This document shows, piece after piece, positions 36,640 to 44,909 of a stretch of DNA of 64,000 nt. The number at the start of each line of letters is the position of its first letter. Position 1 is the first letter of the stretch. The stretch is from positions 124,001 to 188,000 of the forward strand of contig CAWATW010000007.1 of assembly GCA_963785075.1 (NCBI GenBank), read 5' to 3'. The stretch is from JAOUGY01 sp963785075. GTDB taxonomy: Bacteria > Actinomycetota > Acidimicrobiia > Spongiisociales > ZC4RG35. A program made the translations under genes and the position numbers. The notes under the pieces are model-generated. The model ran no database searches. It was not told where the DNA came from and worked only from the letters and a program-made list of their open reading frames with translations.

Positions 36640-36868
36640 TGGCGTCCCAGACGTGGCGTGTGCGGTGGGAGTCTTGGAGGGCGACACGACTGCCGGGCCA
36701 ACGGGCGACGGCCAACGGCCAACTGCGGACTTGCTGTGGGCTGTCTGCTGTCTGCTAGGTGAGACGCGGAGGCCGTCACTCAGCCTCCCAGCGTGACGTG
36801 GGATGCCGACGCACGACGTTGAACGTAGAACGTAGAACCAATGGCGGCGAGGGGGAGGAGTGCGGTAG
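36640..36868. repeat. Short-word reiterations downstream of the YcaQ-like gene
   Basis: This gene-free stretch has arrays of reiterated short words: GGCCAACGG followed by GGCGACGGCCAACGGCCAAC near 36688-36723, TGTCTGCTGTCTGCT near 36741-36756, and GTTGAACGTAGAACGTAGAAC near 36818-36838. They resemble other word arrays at 7402-7529 and 54233-54283. No open frame with coding character or RNA gene is seen. Confidence 0.5.
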
Positions 36869-37777
36869 CCCAGGCCGACCGGCGTCTGTTCCGCTCGGTG
36901 TAGACCAACAGGCCCCCATTGTCCGGGTCGGCGTTCCACCGGAGCGGAAGTCGGCCTGTCGAGGCTTGCGCTGATCTTGGGGCGAGGGGGTCGCGGCGGC
37001 AGCCCGGGCGGACCGGCGTCTGTTTCGGCCGGCGTGGACCGCAACTCTTTCAGGATCCGGGTTGTGGTCGCATCGGGCCGAAAGCCCGCCCGAGGGTCGA
37101 CGCGCATGACTTCCCGCATCGGGCGGATGAGTGCGGTATCCCGGGCGGACCGGCGTCTGTTTCGGCCGGCGTGGACCGCAACTCTTTCATGATCCGGGTT
37201 GTGGTCGCATCGGGCCGAAAGTCCGCCCGAGGGTCGACGCGCATGACTTCCCGCATCGGGCGGATGAGTGCGGTATCCCGGGCGGACCGGCGTCTGTTTC
37301 GGCCGGCGTGGACCGCAACTCTTTCATGATCCGGGTTGTGGTCGCATCGGGCCGAAAGTCCGCCCGAGGGTCGACGCGCATGACTTCCCGCATCGGGCGG
37401 ATGAGTGCGGTATCCCGGGCGGACCGGCGTCTGTTTCGGCCGGCGTGGACCGCAACTCTTTCATGATCCGGGTTGTGGTCGCATCGGGCCGAAAGTCCGC
37501 CCGAGGGTCGACGCGCATGACTTCCCGCATCGGGCGGATGAGTGCGGTATCCCGGGCGGACCGGCGTCTGTTTCGGCCGGCGTGGACCGCAACTCTTTCA
37601 TGATCCGGGTTGTGGTCGCATCGGGCCGAAAGTCCGCCCGAGGGTCGACGCGCATGACTTCCCGCATCGGGCGGATGAGTGCGGTATCCCGGGCGGACCG
37701 GCGTCTGTTTCGGCCGGCGTGGACCGCAACTCTTTCATGATCCGGGTTGTGGTCGCATCGGGCCGAAAGTCCGCCCG
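36869..37777. repeat. 137-bp tandem repeat array (one degenerate and about 5.7 near-identical copies)
   Basis: Units begin with CCCGGGCGGACCGGCG at 37003, 37140, 37277, 37414, 37551 and 37688; the last stops at 37777. Copies from 37140 on look identical, while the copy at 37003 differs by a few bases, and a clearly diverged copy starts near 36869. Each unit holds GGGCGGAC and, about 80 bases on, GTCCGCCC, able to pair. Since 137 is not a multiple of three, frames running through it (111 aa on the plus strand, repeated) are by-products. The array fills the gap between the YcaQ-like gene and the YCII gene. No repeat-spacer pattern exists, so it is not CRISPR. Confidence 0.9.
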
Positions 37778-37847
37778 TAGAAACACGGTCGAATCTCGTC
37801 GGATATGTTCGTCGATGGTGTGTCAGCGTCCGACGAGAGGAGCAGCG

Positions 37848-38183
37848 GTGCAGTACATGTTGTTGATCTACAACGATCCGGCGGTCGAGGAACAGGCCGA
37901 GATGGAGGAGTGGTTCGCCTACACGCGCGAGTTGGAGGAGGCCGGGGTGCTGGTGGGTGGTGAGCCGCTCGACTCGGTCGACAACGCGGTGACCGTGCGC
38001 GTCCGCGACGGGAAGGTGCTCGCCACGAAGGGTCCTTTTGCGGAGACCACAGAGGTGCTGGGCGGGTACTACATCGTGGATGTCGATTCGATCTCGGACG
38101 CCGAGAAGTGGGCTGCCAAGCTGCCGAGCGTTCGGTTCGGATCCGTCGAGGTCCGCATGATCCCTCCGCTGCCGGGAGGGTGA
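37848..38183 (+). CDS. YCII-related (DGPF domain) protein
   Basis: The 111-residue protein has the family pattern: QYMLLIYNDP at the start, KGPFAETTEVLGGYYIVDV (about 62-80) and SVEVRMIPPL at the end. The family is a ferredoxin-like fold often encoded beside ECF sigma factors; no reaction is established and no sigma gene is adjacent here. GTG 37848 is supported by AGAGGAG 5 nt upstream. Nine-base arms CTCGTCGGA (37795-37803) and TCCGACGAG (37829-37837) form an inverted repeat whose right arm touches the ribosome site, so leader structure could affect translation. It converges on purD. Confidence 0.85.
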   Translation: MQYMLLIYNDPAVEEQAEMEEWFAYTRELEEAGVLVGGEPLDSVDNAVTVRVRDGKVLATKGPFAETTEVLGGYYIVDVDSISDAEKWAAKLPSVRFGSVEVRMIPPLPGG

Positions 38184-38187
38184 GCAG

Positions 38188-39437
38188 TCAGCCGGCGATG
38201 TCCGAACGGTATTGCCGGCCTGCGAATGAGATCCGCTTGGCGGCGAGGTAGCTTCGGTCCCGCGCCTCGGCCACCGTGTCGCCCAGCCCAACCACGCTGA
38301 GGACGCGTCCCCCCCGGTCACGAGCGTCCCCGAGTCGTTGAACGCCGTGCCGGCATGGAAGACGAGCACGTCTGCTCCGAGTCTTTCGAGCCCGGAGATG
38401 GCGTCGCCGCGACGGGGGGCGTCGGGGTATCCGTCGGCGGCGAGCACCACGTTGACGGCCGCTCGGGGCGACCACCGGAGATCCAGTTCGGTGACAGTGC
38501 CGTCGAGCGCCGCCTCGATCACGGTGATCAAGTCGGTTTGGAGGCGGGGCAGCACTGCTTGGGTTTCCGGGTCGCCGAGCCGGGCATTGAACTCGATCAC
38601 TTTCGGACCGTCCTCGGTGAGGACCAGGCCCGCATAGATGAACCCCTTGTACGGGTTTCCGTCGGCGGCCATCGTGCGGAGAACGGGAAGGATGATGGTG
38701 TTCCGTATCTCGTCGACGAGCCCATCCGGGAGCTCGACCGGCGAGTAGCTCCCCATCCCGCCGGTGTTCGGTCCTCGGTCGTCATCGAGCAGGCGTTTGT
38801 AGTCGCGGGCGGGCTCGAGGGTCACCGCGTCGTGACCGTCGGAGACGGCGAACACGCTGAGCTCCGGTCCGGACAGGAACTCCTCGATGACGACGGTGGA
38901 TCCGGCGATCCCGAAGGCGCCTTCGAAACACCGGTCCACCCAGTCGAGGGCGGAGGAGCGGTCTTCGGTGACGAGGACCCCCTTTCCCGCTGCGAGGCCG
39001 TCGGCCTTCACGACGTACGGGCCGTCGTGGGTGTTGACGTGATGTTCGGCGGCCACCTGGTCGTCGAACACCCATGCACCCGGGGTGGGCACCCCGGCCC
39101 TGAGCATCACGTCTTTGGCGAACGACTTCGACGCTTCGAGCCGAGCGGCGGCACGGGTAGGCCCGAAGGCACGGATGCCGAGATGTTCGAGTGCGTCGAC
39201 CAGACCGGCGGCGAGCGGTGCCTCCGGGCCAACCACCACCAGGTCGACTCCTTGGATCCGGGCGAGAGCGGCGATGGCTCCGACATCGGTGGCGGCGACT
39301 CCTTCGATGACGGCGCCGATCTCGGCGAGGCCCGGGTTGCCGGGCAGCGAGATCAGCTCGTCGACGCGTGGAGATCGAGAGATCGCCCATCCGAGCGCGT
39401 GCTCGCGACCGCCGCCGCCGATGAGGAGTACTTTCAT
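38188..39437 (-). CDS. purD: Phosphoribosylamine-glycine ligase, reading frame broken by a one-base deletion near the 3' end
   Basis: PurD joins phosphoribosylamine and glycine with ATP (GAR synthetase). It starts MKVLLIGGGGREHALGWAI; ATP-grasp segments include YVVKADGLAAGKGV, GPELSVFAVSDG and VIEFNARLGDPETQ. After FHAGTAFNDSGTLVT the frame shifts: the proper C-terminus (RVLSVVGLGDTVAEARDRSY to SDIAG) continues in another frame and stops at 38188. The break is at a run of seven G (minus strand; 38309-38315); eight G would restore a 416-residue PurD. As written, the frame runs on to 37461 through the tandem repeat. It may be a sequencing indel or a real mutation. The ATG overlaps the purA stop (ATGA). 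Confidence 0.9.
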
Positions 39438-40705
39438 CGGTGGATCAGCTGGTGTCGCTCCGGTCCGACCGACACCCACCCCACGGGTACGCCCACGACC
39501 TCCTCCACGTGTTCGACATAGCGGCGAGCGTTGGCGGGCAGCTCGTCGTATTCGCGGCACGCAGAGATGTCGGTCCTCCATCCGGGGAGCTCTTCGAGGA
39601 TCGGAGTGCAGTTGTACAGGACGCGTTGCTGGCGGGGGAAGTCGTCGTACCGCTGGCCGAGCGAGGTGTATGCGTTGGCCACCTTGATCGTGTCGAACGC
39701 CGAGAGGATGTCGAGCTTGGTCAGGAATATCTCCGTGAGGCTGTTGATCCGTACCGCGTATCTCAGCGCAACGAGGTCGAGCCACCCGCAGCGTCGGCGC
39801 CGCCCCGTGACCGTGCCGTATTCGCCGCCGAGTTCGATCATGGTGTCGCCCACTTCGTCGTGGAGCTCGGTCGGGAAAGGACCTGTCCCGACCCTGGAGA
39901 TATAGGCCTTGGCGACACCCACGACCCGGTCGATGTCCTTGGGGCCGATCCCGGATCCCACGAGGGCGCCGCCTGCCGTGGGATTGGACGAGGTCACGAA
40001 CGGATAGGTGCCGTGGTCGATGTCCAACAGGGTGCCCTGGGCTCCTTCGAACAACACCTCTTTGCCGGCCCTGATGCCGTCCCACAGCAGCAGCGACGTG
40101 TCGGCGACGTAGGGCATGATCCGTTCTGCGTAGCCGAGGTACTCGTCGGCAATCGATTCGGCATCCATCGGCAGCTGGTTGTAGACGCGCGAGAGCACCT
40201 TGTTGAGATCGTCGAGTGCCGTGTCGACCTTGTCCCGGAAGATCTTCGGATCGAACAGGTCCTGCACGCGAATGCCCCGACGCTGGTATTTGTCGGTGTA
40301 TGCAGGCCCGATGCCCTTCTTGGTGGTGCCGATCTGATTCTTCCCCAGATACCGTTCCATCACCGCATCGAGCTTGCGGTGATACGGCATGATGAGATGG
40401 GCGTTGGACGAGATGCGCAGTCGGGATGGATCGATGTCGCGCTCGGTGAGCATGTCGATCTCGGCCAACAACACCTTGGGGTCGATCACGCAACCCGAGG
40501 CGATCACCGGGGTGCAATGGGGGTACATGACGCCCGATGGCGTCAGCGACAGCGCAAATCGCTGTTCACCGACGATGATGGTGTGGCCGGCGTTGTTGCC
40601 ACCCTGGAAGCGGACGACGAAGTCGGCCGACTCCGAGAAATAGTCGGTGACCCGACCCTTTCCTTCGTCGCCCCACTGGGCGCCCAAAACGATCGTTGCT
40701 GGCAT
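39434..40705 (-). CDS. purA: Adenylosuccinate synthetase
   Basis: PurA makes adenylosuccinate from IMP, aspartate and GTP. The 423 residues are typical. GAQWGDEGKGR (about 8-18) is the GTP-binding P-loop with the catalytic Asp; the conserved His lies in NNAGHTI. IGTTKKGIGPAY and GRRRRCGWLDLVALRYA are further signatures. TACCAT lies 7 nt upstream of ATG 40705 on the minus strand, indicating a leaderless mRNA. It is followed by purD with an ATGA overlap, so the two form an operon. Confidence 0.96.
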   Translation of the reverse strand: MPATIVLGAQWGDEGKGRVTDYFSESADFVVRFQGGNNAGHTIIVGEQRFALSLTPSGVMYPHCTPVIASGCVIDPKVLLAEIDMLTERDIDPSRLRISSNAHLIMPYHRKLDAVMERYLGKNQIGTTKKGIGPAYTDKYQRRGIRVQDLFDPKIFRDKVDTALDDLNKVLSRVYNQLPMDAESIADEYLGYAERIMPYVADTSLLLWDGIRAGKEVLFEGAQGTLLDIDHGTYPFVTSSNPTAGGALVGSGIGPKDIDRVVGVAKAYISRVGTGPFPTELHDEVGDTMIELGGEYGTVTGRRRRCGWLDLVALRYAVRINSLTEIFLTKLDILSAFDTIKVANAYTSLGQRYDDFPRQQRVLYNCTPILEELPGWRTDISACREYDELPANARRYVEHVEEVVGVPVGWVSVGPERHQLIHR

Positions 40706-40750
40706 TGGCCGAATGGTAGGCCGGGGCGGTGTCGCCCCGGCCGTGAACGA

Positions 40751-41680
40751 TCAGTCTCGGTCGACCAGCGACGGTCGGAAGTGCCACAGGTGCCACTGGG
40801 AATCTCGGTGTCCGGCGCGGCGCATGGCCTCGAGCATTGGGGTGTTCGCCACGTCCACGTCCGAGAGCATCGACGGGATCCCGCCACGGGCGAGGGCGGC
40901 GCCGGCGGTGTCCAACAGATCATGGACGTACCCGTTCCCCCGCGCCTCGGGAAGCACACCGATGTGTCCGATGGTCGAGACCAGCACCGGATCACTGGTC
41001 ACGAAGACGTACCCGACCGGGCTCCCGCGGTGCCAGCCCACCAGCCACATCTCGGCATCGGCCGGGTCGAGGTACTCCATCATCTGTCGGCTCCAGTTCT
41101 CCGGTCCGCAGTGCGACCAGTAGTACCGGTCGTTGCGGTCGAGTGTGCCGTCGCCAGAGGCGGCCATGATCTGTGCGTAGCGGTCCCGTCCCACCTCCTC
41201 AACAGTCGTCCACCCGAGCCGTGGGGGATACGCCGTGTCGTGGGTTGCCTCGAACTCGAATCCAGCCTTCTCCTGGAACAGAGGTGCGCCGAGCGCCTCG
41301 AGGACTCTCAGCGCCACATCGTGGTGGGGCGTGCTGCGACGATTGATCCGCAGTTCGGCGTGGCGCGGTCCCACTCCCGCCATTCGAGGAAGGGCCGTGC
41401 GGAGGAGGTCGACGAGCACCTCGGGGGCGCCGGACCACTGAAGGCCCAAGACGTGGAGTTCGGTGGGGGGAAGGGTTCCGAGCCAGGCTGGATCGGAGGT
41501 CGACGGTTCGAGGGTGAAGCCGATCCGGCCTACCGTGACACAGTCGTCCTCGGCGACGAAACACCATTCGGGCTGGAGTTCGCCGTCCTCGACGGCGTCG
41601 GACAGGTAAGTCGTGAAGTCGCCGGGATCACCCGGCAGTGAGAACTCGTCGATCGAGTCGACGGGACGGACGCGAAGCAT
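40751..41680 (-). CDS. GNAT family N-acetyltransferase (two-lobed)
   Basis: The 309-residue protein has a clear GNAT domain in its C-terminal half: YVFVTSDPVLVSTIGHIGVLPEARGNGYVHDLLDTA (two parts, about 228-262), then MLEAMRRAGH. The N-terminal half has the strand-rich layout of a second, degenerate GNAT lobe (ELHVLGLQWSG and HAELRINRRS). It resembles mycothiol-synthase-like tandem GNATs only in architecture. ATG 41680 has AGAGAGG about 8 nt upstream. The acceptor is unknown. It lies 46 bases from the purA start on the same strand. Confidence 0.8.
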   Translation of the reverse strand: MLRVRPVDSIDEFSLPGDPGDFTTYLSDAVEDGELQPEWCFVAEDDCVTVGRIGFTLEPSTSDPAWLGTLPPTELHVLGLQWSGAPEVLVDLLRTALPRMAGVGPRHAELRINRRSTPHHDVALRVLEALGAPLFQEKAGFEFEATHDTAYPPRLGWTTVEEVGRDRYAQIMAASGDGTLDRNDRYYWSHCGPENWSRQMMEYLDPADAEMWLVGWHRGSPVGYVFVTSDPVLVSTIGHIGVLPEARGNGYVHDLLDTAGAALARGGIPSMLSDVDVANTPMLEAMRRAGHRDSQWHLWHFRPSLVDRD

Positions 41681-41850
41681 CGGTGCTACCTCTCTGGAGA
41701 GATGTGGCTGCGCCGGCGACTCGCGGACGACGTGCAGCCGAGGAGGGATGGAACACGGGTTCTCCTTTGCTGGGCTGTCGGTCGAGCATACGGACCGAGC
41801 ACGTCCGATGTCGGCTGATACGCGACGACGCGTGCTGGAGCCTGTCGCCG

Positions 41851-42840
41851 CTACAGCCAACCGGACCGTTTGAACCGCGTGTACAGGTACGCCGAGATCC
41901 CAAGCATGATCACGAGGGCGACCGGATATCCGAAACGCGAGTCGAGTTCCGGCATCGACGAGAAGTTCATGCCCCACACCCCGGCGAGCAGCGTCGGCAC
42001 CGCTGCGATCGCCACCCACGCCGAGATCTTCCGCATGTCTTCGTTCTGGCGCACACTGACCTGAGTCAGGTTGGCGTCGAGGATCGACGTGAGCAGGTCC
42101 CGGAAGGTCTGGACCTGGCCGACCACCCGCGACAACTGGTCGTGGGTGTCTCGGAAGTACTCACGGAGTTCGCGGTCGATGGCCTCGAACCGCCCCTTGG
42201 CGAGTCGATCGAGCGGATCGAGCAGCGGGATGGTCGCCTCGGCGAACTCGAGGACCTCCCGCTTGAGCTTGTAGATCCGTTCCGTCGGAGCATCGGCGGT
42301 GTCGGAGAAGACCTGTTTCTCGACTTGCTGGATGTCCAGCTCCAGACCTTGGAGCACCGTCTGGTAGTCGTCGACGACCCGTTCCACCACGGCCAGCAGA
42401 ACGGCTCCCGGGCCCAGCCTGAGCTCGTCCGGTTGGCGCTCGAGTGCACGTCGGACCTGGAGCAGCTGGGAGGCCTGACCGTGCCGTACGGCAACCACGA
42501 AGTCGTCGTCGATGAAAAGAAGGATCTCCCCGAGTTCCACGGCCTCCTCGGAGTCGATGTAGCGAGCGGGCTTGAGCACCACGAAGAGCGTGTCGTCGTA
42601 CAGCTCGAGTTTGGGACGCTGATGCGCCTGGATCGCATCCTCCACGGCGAGCTCGTGCAGGTCGAACTCCTTGCGCACCGACTCGAACTCGTCCTCGTCC
42701 GGTTCGAACAGGCCGATCCAGCAGAACGAGTCGTCATCTCGGCACGAATGCCGGGCACCGCTCAGCTCGAAGTCGCCAGGACGGCGAACTCCGTTGTCGT
42801 ACAGCGCCGCGTCGATGATCACGTCGACAGTCTCGCACAT
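41851..42840 (-). CDS. corA: CorA-family Mg2+/Co2+ transporter
   Basis: The 329-residue protein has a large N-terminal cytoplasmic alpha/beta funnel and two C-terminal membrane helices. The selectivity motif GMN (290-292 in GVWGMNFSSMPE) closes the first helix, and the basic tail RFKRSGWL ends the second. It should form a pentameric divalent cation channel. ATG 42840 (MCETVDVIID) was chosen over an in-frame ATG at 42990 because the added residues are low-complexity arginine-rich. The strong inverted repeat at 42976-43026 lies upstream and would then be outside the gene. Confidence 0.9.
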   Translation of the reverse strand: MCETVDVIIDAALYDNGVRRPGDFELSGARHSCRDDDSFCWIGLFEPDEDEFESVRKEFDLHELAVEDAIQAHQRPKLELYDDTLFVVLKPARYIDSEEAVELGEILLFIDDDFVVAVRHGQASQLLQVRRALERQPDELRLGPGAVLLAVVERVVDDYQTVLQGLELDIQQVEKQVFSDTADAPTERIYKLKREVLEFAEATIPLLDPLDRLAKGRFEAIDRELREYFRDTHDQLSRVVGQVQTFRDLLTSILDANLTQVSVRQNEDMRKISAWVAIAAVPTLLAGVWGMNFSSMPELDSRFGYPVALVIMLGISAYLYTRFKRSGWL

Positions 42841-42975
42841 CGGCTGGGCGTGACCAGTGCGTCGGGCCTCGTCAGCCTGGAGGCCTCGTAGGTTGCCAGT
42901 TGGGCTTGGACCCGTCCGCTCGGGGAGTTGCGGGCGCCGGGTGCGCGTTCGGGTGCCGTTTCTCGGGCATTTACG

Positions 42976-43026
42976 GGTTTTCGTGCACAAAAGGTGCGTT
43001 ATTCACGCACTTTGTGCACGAAAACC
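42976..43026 (-). terminator. Long hairpin between the membrane-protein gene and corA
   Basis: GGTTTTCGTGCACAAA (42976-42991) pairs perfectly with its reverse complement ending at 43026; inside, GTGCGT pairs with ACGCAC after a two-base bulge, closing a TATTC loop. The total is 22 pairs. It lies 22 bases past the stop of the minus-strand gene at 43049 and 136 bases before corA, so it should end transcription from upstream. The AT-rich stem is unusual against the GC-rich background. Confidence 0.7.
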
Positions 43027-43048
43027 GGATCGGACCTGGGTCGGGTGG

Positions 43049-43663
43049 TCAGTCGGAGTAGAGGTCGGAGGCGTCGAAGACGGCTCGCAACCTGCGCTCC
43101 CCCTCACCGCCGACGAACCATCGGAAGCCGACGACGAGGGCGACGAGGGTGAGCCCGACCAGAGCGACGAGGTAGAGCGCGGCGATGGGCCTGAAGTCGG
43201 TGTCCGAAAGCACGGGCCACGAGGCGATGAGCCCGGCGACGTAGGCGCCAACGCCGAGGGCGGTGTAGAAGAGCGTCATGAACCCGAACCACGTGCCGGG
43301 TGACCCGACGGGAAGCGTGACGACCTTCTTCGAATCGAGCGGGAACAGGTATGTGTCCTCGAGGCGGTGAGCGATCAGCACCTCTGCATCGACCTCTCGA
43401 TTGAGGTAACGCTCGAGCTTGGTGGCGTACTGGCGAGAGAAGATGAGGTAGGAGGCGTCGAATGCCGTCTGGGTCGCCCCGGCCAGTGCGATGACGGGGA
43501 TCGCCAGCATCAGACGGCGATCGACCAGGTATCCCGCCACGAACAGGCCGAGTTCCAGAGCGAACGTGAATCTGATGTCACCGAAGAACCGTTGGTGGTA
43601 GGCCGCGTTCATGCCGCGCATGCGCGCCAATTGTGCGGCGGCGAGCTGGTGCTGGTCGTCCAT
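43049..43663 (-). CDS. Integral membrane protein of unknown function
   Basis: The 204-residue protein has about four membrane helices in two pairs: FALELGLFVAGYL with LMLAIPVIALAGATQTAF (about 34-70), and GFMTLFYTALGVGAYVAGLI with IAALYLVALVGLTLVALVVGF (about 125-180). A soluble charged stretch (KLERYLNREVDAEVLIAHRL) lies between the pairs. No family is recognised. ATG 43663 starts MDDQHQLAAAQ. It is 40 bases downstream of whiB on the same strand and is followed by the long hairpin, so whiB and this gene may be co-transcribed. Confidence 0.65.
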   Translation of the reverse strand: MDDQHQLAAAQLARMRGMNAAYHQRFFGDIRFTFALELGLFVAGYLVDRRLMLAIPVIALAGATQTAFDASYLIFSRQYATKLERYLNREVDAEVLIAHRLEDTYLFPLDSKKVVTLPVGSPGTWFGFMTLFYTALGVGAYVAGLIASWPVLSDTDFRPIAALYLVALVGLTLVALVVGFRWFVGGEGERRLRAVFDASDLYSD

Positions 43664-43703
43664 TTGACGGGATGCTACGCAGTAGCAGCCCGCGGAAGGA
43701 GAT

Positions 43704-44000
43704 TCACGAAGCTCTGCGCCGGCGCTCTGCCAACCAACGCCGCCTCACGGGTCGACGCTCGTCTTCGGTCAGCCCGCCCCACACCCCTGCGACCTGGTTC
43801 GTCTCGATGGCGTAGCTCAGGCACTCCTCGGATACGTCACAGCCGGCACAGATGCTCTTGGCGAGTCGAATCTGCTCGGCCGCAGGCCCGGTTTCGCCCG
43901 CAGGAAAGAACAGGTTCGGGTCGTGGCTCGCACATGCCGCGAGATTGCGCCACTCCAAGAGGATCATCTCGTCCAGAGCCAGAGCGTCGAAGGTTTCCAT
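43704..44000 (-). CDS. WhiB-family iron-sulfur transcriptional regulator
   Basis: This 98-residue protein has the four cluster-binding cysteines Cys23, Cys51, Cys54 and Cys60 (AACASHD and CAGCDVSEEC) and the Wbl signature GVWGGLTEDERR, followed by a basic DNA-binding tail (RRRWLAERRRR). Wbl proteins occur in actinobacteria and their phages and work with sigma factors in redox, stress or developmental control. ATG 44000 has GGGAG about 7 nt upstream. It is divergent from the CarH-like gene with only 57 bases between starts, so both could answer to the operator at 44019-44030. Confidence 0.93.
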   Translation of the reverse strand: METFDALALDEMILLEWRNLAACASHDPNLFFPAGETGPAAEQIRLAKSICAGCDVSEECLSYAIETNQVAGVWGGLTEDERRPVRRRWLAERRRRAS

Positions 44001-44018
44001 CGGAGACTCCCGTTCCCG

Positions 44019-44048
44019 TTTAGTGCTTAATGACTTTACTGATAATAT
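44019..44048. promoter_or_regulatory. Divergent whiB/carH-like promoter with palindromic operator TTTAGTGCTTAA
   Basis: The AT-rich gap between the divergent starts holds GATAAT (44041-44046) or the overlapping TAATAT (44043-44048), 9-11 nt before ATG 44058. The near-palindrome TTTAGTGCTTAA (44019-44030) lies where the -35/-10 spacer of the plus-strand promoter would be. The same motif with one change (TTTAGTGCTAAA) occurs in the promoter of the ECF sigma factor at 48785-48796. This suggests a repressor site, most simply for the B12-dependent regulator encoded here. Confidence 0.55.
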
Positions 44049-44057
44049 GCCCTACCC

Positions 44058-44909
44058 ATGAAAAAGTCCAGCGAAACCTCGGATCGGACGCTGAGCCTGC
44101 AAGAGGCTGCTGATGTCCTGGACGTTCACTACATGACTATGTACCGGTACGTGCGCCTCGGTCTGCTTCCGGCGCACAAGGTCGGCGGGTCCTGGCAGGT
44201 GGCGAACGAGGATGTCGAGGCCCTCGCTGCACCTTCTCGACCGAAGATCGCCAGGGGCGAAGCTCCGTGGGCCGAGCGGCTCGAAGCCCGCATGGTCGCG
44301 GGCGATCTGGCCGGGGCGTGGTCGGTCGTCGAAGCAGCCTTGGCGTCGGGGAACTCCCCGCAGGAGATCTACACCGATCTCGTCACGCCCGCGCTGTCCT
44401 CGATCGGGGAGCGCTGGGCAGTCGGCGAGCTGGGTATCGACGAGGAACACCTCGCGTCGGCGGTTGCGTCTCGCGTCATCGGCAGAATGAGCTCTCGATT
44501 CACTCGTCGCGGTCGCACCAAAGGCACTGTCCTCGTGGCGATGCCATCGGGTGAGCGGCACGGCTTCGCCCTTGCGATGATCGCAGACGTCTTGCGTGGG
44601 TCAGGCTATTCGGTGCTCGATCTGGGGCCGGACACGCCCGGTTCCTCGCTTCTCACCGCGGCCGTGCGCACGGAAGACCTCGTGGCCATCTGCCTGTCGG
44701 TGGTGTACGAGCACGCCCTTCCCCACCTCCATGAGACGATCGAGATGATTCGAAGCGAGTTCGGCCCTTCGGTGCCGATCGTCGTGGGTGGTCGTGCCAT
44801 AGGGTCCCTCGACGAGGCGAAGGCTCTCGGAGCAGATGGATGGGCGGCCGGACTCGGCGACGTGGCCGGTCTCGTCGCCGAACTCGGCGGCCAGGCTCAG
44901 CCGGCCTGA
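44058..44909 (+). CDS. CarH/LitR-like B12-dependent (probable photoreceptor) transcriptional regulator
   Basis: The 283-residue protein has an excisionase/MerR-type HTH at the N-terminus (LSLQEAADVLDVHYMTMYRY, about 13-32), a helical B12-capping domain and a C-terminal B12-binding Rossmann domain. The cap holds the light-sensor motif W-x9-EH (Trp120, Glu130, His131). GERHGF has Glu166 and His168, matching the E-x-H cobalt-ligand motif of CarH, then LDLGPDTPG and VVGGRAIG. In CarH, adenosylcobalamin holds a DNA-binding tetramer that light breaks. The residue after Trp is Ala, where I recall His132 in Thermus CarH, so photochemistry may differ. Its 3' end overlaps the convergent photolyase gene by 13 bases. 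Confidence 0.87.
   Translation: MKKSSETSDRTLSLQEAADVLDVHYMTMYRYVRLGLLPAHKVGGSWQVANEDVEALAAPSRPKIARGEAPWAERLEARMVAGDLAGAWSVVEAALASGNSPQEIYTDLVTPALSSIGERWAVGELGIDEEHLASAVASRVIGRMSSRFTRRGRTKGTVLVAMPSGERHGFALAMIADVLRGSGYSVLDLGPDTPGSSLLTAAVRTEDLVAICLSVVYEHALPHLHETIEMIRSEFGPSVPIVVGGRAIGSLDEAKALGADGWAAGLGDVAGLVAELGGQAQPA

Noticed and set aside
37131..37740. Repeated 111-residue plus-strand frames within the tandem array
   Set aside because: They are the same DNA read in three frames because 137 is not a multiple of three; no start signal or family similarity.
36869..37777. CRISPR array
   Set aside because: The repeats are 137 bp, contiguous and without unique spacers, and no cas gene is present.
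37461..40517. A 1018-residue minus-strand frame covering purD and running into the 137-bp array
   Set aside because: It is the shifted tail of purD after the poly-G indel plus an out-of-frame reading of purA; neither end has protein-like composition.
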